Positions 13,682-15,451 of a stretch of DNA of 15,451 bases are shown here, piece by piece. Under the pieces are notes generated by a model. That model worked only from the letters and a program-made list of their open reading frames with translations, was not told the origin of the DNA and did not search any database. Both the position numbers and the translations under genes were made by a program. The DNA is taken from assembly GCA_003644405.1 (NCBI GenBank), contig QNCE01000023.1, forward strand, positions 1 to 15,451, read 5' to 3'. The stretch's first letter is position 1; every line of letters starts with the position of its first letter. Source of the stretch: Candidatus Omnitrophota bacterium. GTDB lineage: Bacteria > Omnitrophota > Gorgyraeia > Duberdicusellales > 4484-171.

Positions 13682-14585
13682 TTCTTAAAATATACTCCAC
13701 CAAATACGAGGAAGTTTTATCTTCTACATCTATCCATTCTAACCTTTTTTCTCTATTAAACCAAGTAAATTGTCTCTTAGCAAAACGGCGGGTATTTCTT
13801 TTCATCGCCTCTTTAGCCTCATCTAAACTAATATTTCCTTCTAAGAATGATTTTATTTCCTTTATCCCTATAATCTTTTTGGCAGTAATGGAAAGATTCA
13901 GTTTAATGAGCTCACTTACTTCTTTAACTGCTCCTTTCTTAAACATTTCTTCTGTCCGCCAATTTATAACCTCATAGAGCAAATTCCTTCTTAAGAAAAA
14001 GCCAAATATCTTTACTGGATACTTACTCCAAATTCCCCACCGCTTCTTTTGTCTCTGAGAGATGGGTTCACCAGTAGTATAGTAAACCTCTAATGCTCTT
14101 ATGATTCTTTTTAAATCGTTGGAAGAAATTCTTTCTGCTCCCTGAGGGTCTACTTCTTTCAGTTTATTGTAAAGATAAAGATTACCTTTTATATCCGCTT
14201 CTTTGCGCAACTTTTCTCTCAAAGAGAAACTACTTCCTGCCCCCTCAAAAATTCCATCTAAAATAGCCTGGAAATAAAGCCCACTCCCTCCACAAACAAC
14301 TATAGGAACTCCTCTGTCCCATAAATCCCTAATTACTTCTCTTGCCTCAAGATAATAAGTAAATACATCGTAACTAGTCTCTACCGAAATTATATCCACA
14401 AAGTGATGAGGTATTTCCTTAAGCATATAAGAAGGTGGCTTAGAGGTAATAATTTTAGGCTCTCGATAGACAAGTGTAGAATCACAGGAAATGATTTGAC
14501 CTCCTATCTTTTTAGCTAAAAGATAACCTACTTGAGTTTTACCAGTGGCAGTGGGACCTACGATGAAGATTATTTTGCTCACCAT
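13659..14585 (-). CDS. miaA: tRNA dimethylallyltransferase MiaA
   Basis: MiaA transfers a dimethylallyl group to N6 of A37 in tRNAs that read UNN codons, giving i6A, the substrate of MiaB. The 308-residue protein has the P-loop GPTATGKT (10-17), the catalytic-site aspartate in CDSTLVY (Asp35), the IPHHFVDI motif, CGGSGLYFQAIL, and the C-terminal RRFAKRQFTWFNRE motif found in nearly all MiaA proteins. Length is typical. The usual DSMQVY is DSTLVY here, a tolerated variation in the family. It starts 17 bases after the TPR-SPOR gene stop and ends inside the hflX start. A MiaB-type gene lies two genes upstream, so both steps of ms2i6A formation appear to be encoded together. Confidence 0.96.
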   Translation of the reverse strand: MVSKIIFIVGPTATGKTQVGYLLAKKIGGQIISCDSTLVYREPKIITSKPPSYMLKEIPHHFVDIISVETSYDVFTYYLEAREVIRDLWDRGVPIVVCGGSGLYFQAILDGIFEGAGSSFSLREKLRKEADIKGNLYLYNKLKEVDPQGAERISSNDLKRIIRALEVYYTTGEPISQRQKKRWGIWSKYPVKIFGFFLRRNLLYEVINWRTEEMFKKGAVKEVSELIKLNLSITAKKIIGIKEIKSFLEGNISLDEAKEAMKRNTRRFAKRQFTWFNREKRLEWIDVEDKTSSYLVEYILRNVRNSKN

Positions 14586-14602
14586 ACTATAGACTCATCT
14601 TC

Positions 14603-15343
14603 TTAAGGATATATCCGGGCAGGGTATCCTTTATCTATTAGAGAAGAGGCAATATCTTCCGCACGCTTTCTCTCTTTGAATTTTCCCACCCTAACTTTAT
14701 AGAGAAGAAGGTCGCCAAATCTTTCTTTCACTAAATAAACAGGGTAACGCTTCTTTAACCTTTTTACAACCCTAAGAGCATTTTTCTTATGAGAAAAAGC
14801 ACCCACTTGAATAGTAAAGAAAAACCCTCTCTTCTCTAAAATCTCGGCATACTTTTTTTCAACACTTTCCGGATACTCTTTCTTTATTTTATCTATATAT
14901 ACTCTTTCTTTTCCCCATAATCCCTGCTTGGCGTAACTTTGAGCTAACCGAAGATAGATAAGTGGCTTAAATTGAGTAGAGGGAAAATTCTTCAAAACAT
15001 ACTCGTAGGTAAGAATGGCCTTATTAAAATCTTCTTCTAAGAAATAGGCATCGCCTAACTTAATAAATGAAGATTCATACAGCTTAGATTGAGGAAAATT
15101 CTTAATAACCTTACGGAAATAATCTCTTGCTCTAGGGAAATCTTCCAACTTAAGATAATTCATCCCCAGAAGATAAAAGATTTGGGGACTAGGTGAAGTT
15201 TTCTCTATTTCTAAGCCCTCAAATAAAGAGTTACCCCAATCACCTAAAAGATAAGATTTATAAGCTTCTTCTAAGGAAGGTTGAGCAATAACCGATAAAG
15301 TAAATAAAAGAAATATTCCAAAAACAGAAACCCTAATTATCAT
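14603..15343 (-). CDS. Secreted TPR-repeat protein with C-terminal SPOR domain
   Basis: A 246-residue exported protein. Residues 1-20 form a signal peptide (hydrophobic core VSVFGIFLLFTLSVIA, then QP) with no lipobox cysteine, so a soluble periplasmic or surface location is expected. Residues about 22-165 contain three to four TPR-like repeats (for example FYLLGMNYLKLEDFPRARDY and KLGDAYFLEEDFNKAILTY, the second repeat cleanly visible). Residues 174-246 are a SPOR domain (FFTIQVGAFSHKKNALRVV, then YKVRVGKFKERKRAEDIA), which in other bacteria binds denuded peptidoglycan glycans at division sites. Its partner and function are unknown. The ATG overlaps the stop of the MiaB-like gene by 11 bases, so it is in the same operon, although it has no obvious link to tRNA modification. 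Confidence 0.88.
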   Translation of the reverse strand: MIIRVSVFGIFLLFTLSVIAQPSLEEAYKSYLLGDWGNSLFEGLEIEKTSPSPQIFYLLGMNYLKLEDFPRARDYFRKVIKNFPQSKLYESSFIKLGDAYFLEEDFNKAILTYEYVLKNFPSTQFKPLIYLRLAQSYAKQGLWGKERVYIDKIKKEYPESVEKKYAEILEKRGFFFTIQVGAFSHKKNALRVVKRLKKRYPVYLVKERFGDLLLYKVRVGKFKERKRAEDIASSLIDKGYPARIYP

Positions 15344-15451
15344 AACTCTTACTTATCTCTTTCTGAAGGTTAAGTAAAATTGCGTGCCTTCTTTCTTTTT
15401 CTTTCTCAGGAACATCATCCCCTAATGAATAAGCTTTAGTATTAGGACGAG
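15333..15451 (-). CDS. MiaB-type radical SAM methylthiotransferase, C-terminal end only
   Basis: This frame enters from the right edge and gives 38 residues before TAG. It contains RPNTKAYSLGDDVPEKEKERR and then AILLNLQKEIS, listed here as two landmarks. The pattern RPxTxA, DxVPExxKxRR, LLxLQxEIS is the end of the radical SAM core of MiaB/RimO-family enzymes, which add a methylthio group to i6A37 in tRNA (MiaB) or to other targets. MiaB is favoured because miaA is two genes downstream. The family normally continues with a TRAM domain of about 65 residues, but here the frame stops before it, and no TRAM-like sequence appears in any following frame. The iron-sulfur cluster motifs lie outside the window, so the assignment rests on a short segment. 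Confidence 0.7.
   Translation of the reverse strand, partial: RPNTKAYSLGDDVPEKEKERRHAILLNLQKEISKSYDN

Overview
The window is 15.45 kb of low-GC bacterial DNA (AT-rich by eye). Every gene I can support lies on the minus strand, so the natural reading order runs from high to low coordinates. Almost all genes are core bacterial housekeeping or stress genes, packed with overlaps or gaps of a few bases. There are no tRNA or rRNA genes, CRISPR arrays, insertion sequences or phage genes, and no stretch over 300 bases lacks a gene. I cannot name the organism. Low GC, combined HrcA/CIRCE and HspR-like regulators and a secreted TPR-SPOR protein suggest a diderm-type bacterium, perhaps an uncultured lineage; that is inference.

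Layout in reading order. (1) 15451-12407, tRNA and ribosome group: the C-terminal end of a MiaB-type methylthiotransferase, a secreted TPR-SPOR protein, miaA, and hflX overlapping miaA. (2) 12378-10775, small heat-shock group: a strong promoter with phased A-tracts, an HspR-like MerR regulator that probably has almost no leader, hsp20, and a rhomboid protease. An identical 22-bp inverted repeat carrying half a CIRCE operator sits on each side of hsp20. (3) 10734-7823: clpB followed by the ribosome-hibernation factor hpf. clpB is split into three reading frames by two single-base shifts. (4) 7812-1039: a sigma70-type promoter with a perfect CIRCE operator, then hrcA, grpE, dnaK, dnaJ, an FmdB zinc-ribbon gene, a DUF1015 gene and accD, all tightly spaced. 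(5) 1042-2: a second promoter that overlaps the accD stop, then a MalK/UgpC-type ABC ATPase that runs off the left edge.

Regions 2 to 4 form a proteostasis island: holdase (Hsp20), disaggregase (ClpB), foldase (DnaK-DnaJ-GrpE), ribosome protection (HPF), a membrane protease (rhomboid) and two different heat-shock repressor types. The perfect CIRCE predicts HrcA autocontrol of the dnaK operon. Because the genes downstream of dnaJ are nearly contiguous, that control may reach accD (fatty-acid synthesis).

The oddest signals are: the short HrcA, which lacks about 95 residues at the place of the dimerising insertion; the inverted half-CIRCE repeats flanking hsp20; the double frameshift in clpB; the absence of a TRAM domain from the MiaB-like protein; and two promoters placed so close to their start codons that leaderless mRNAs are predicted. 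I did not find a clearly new multi-gene system.
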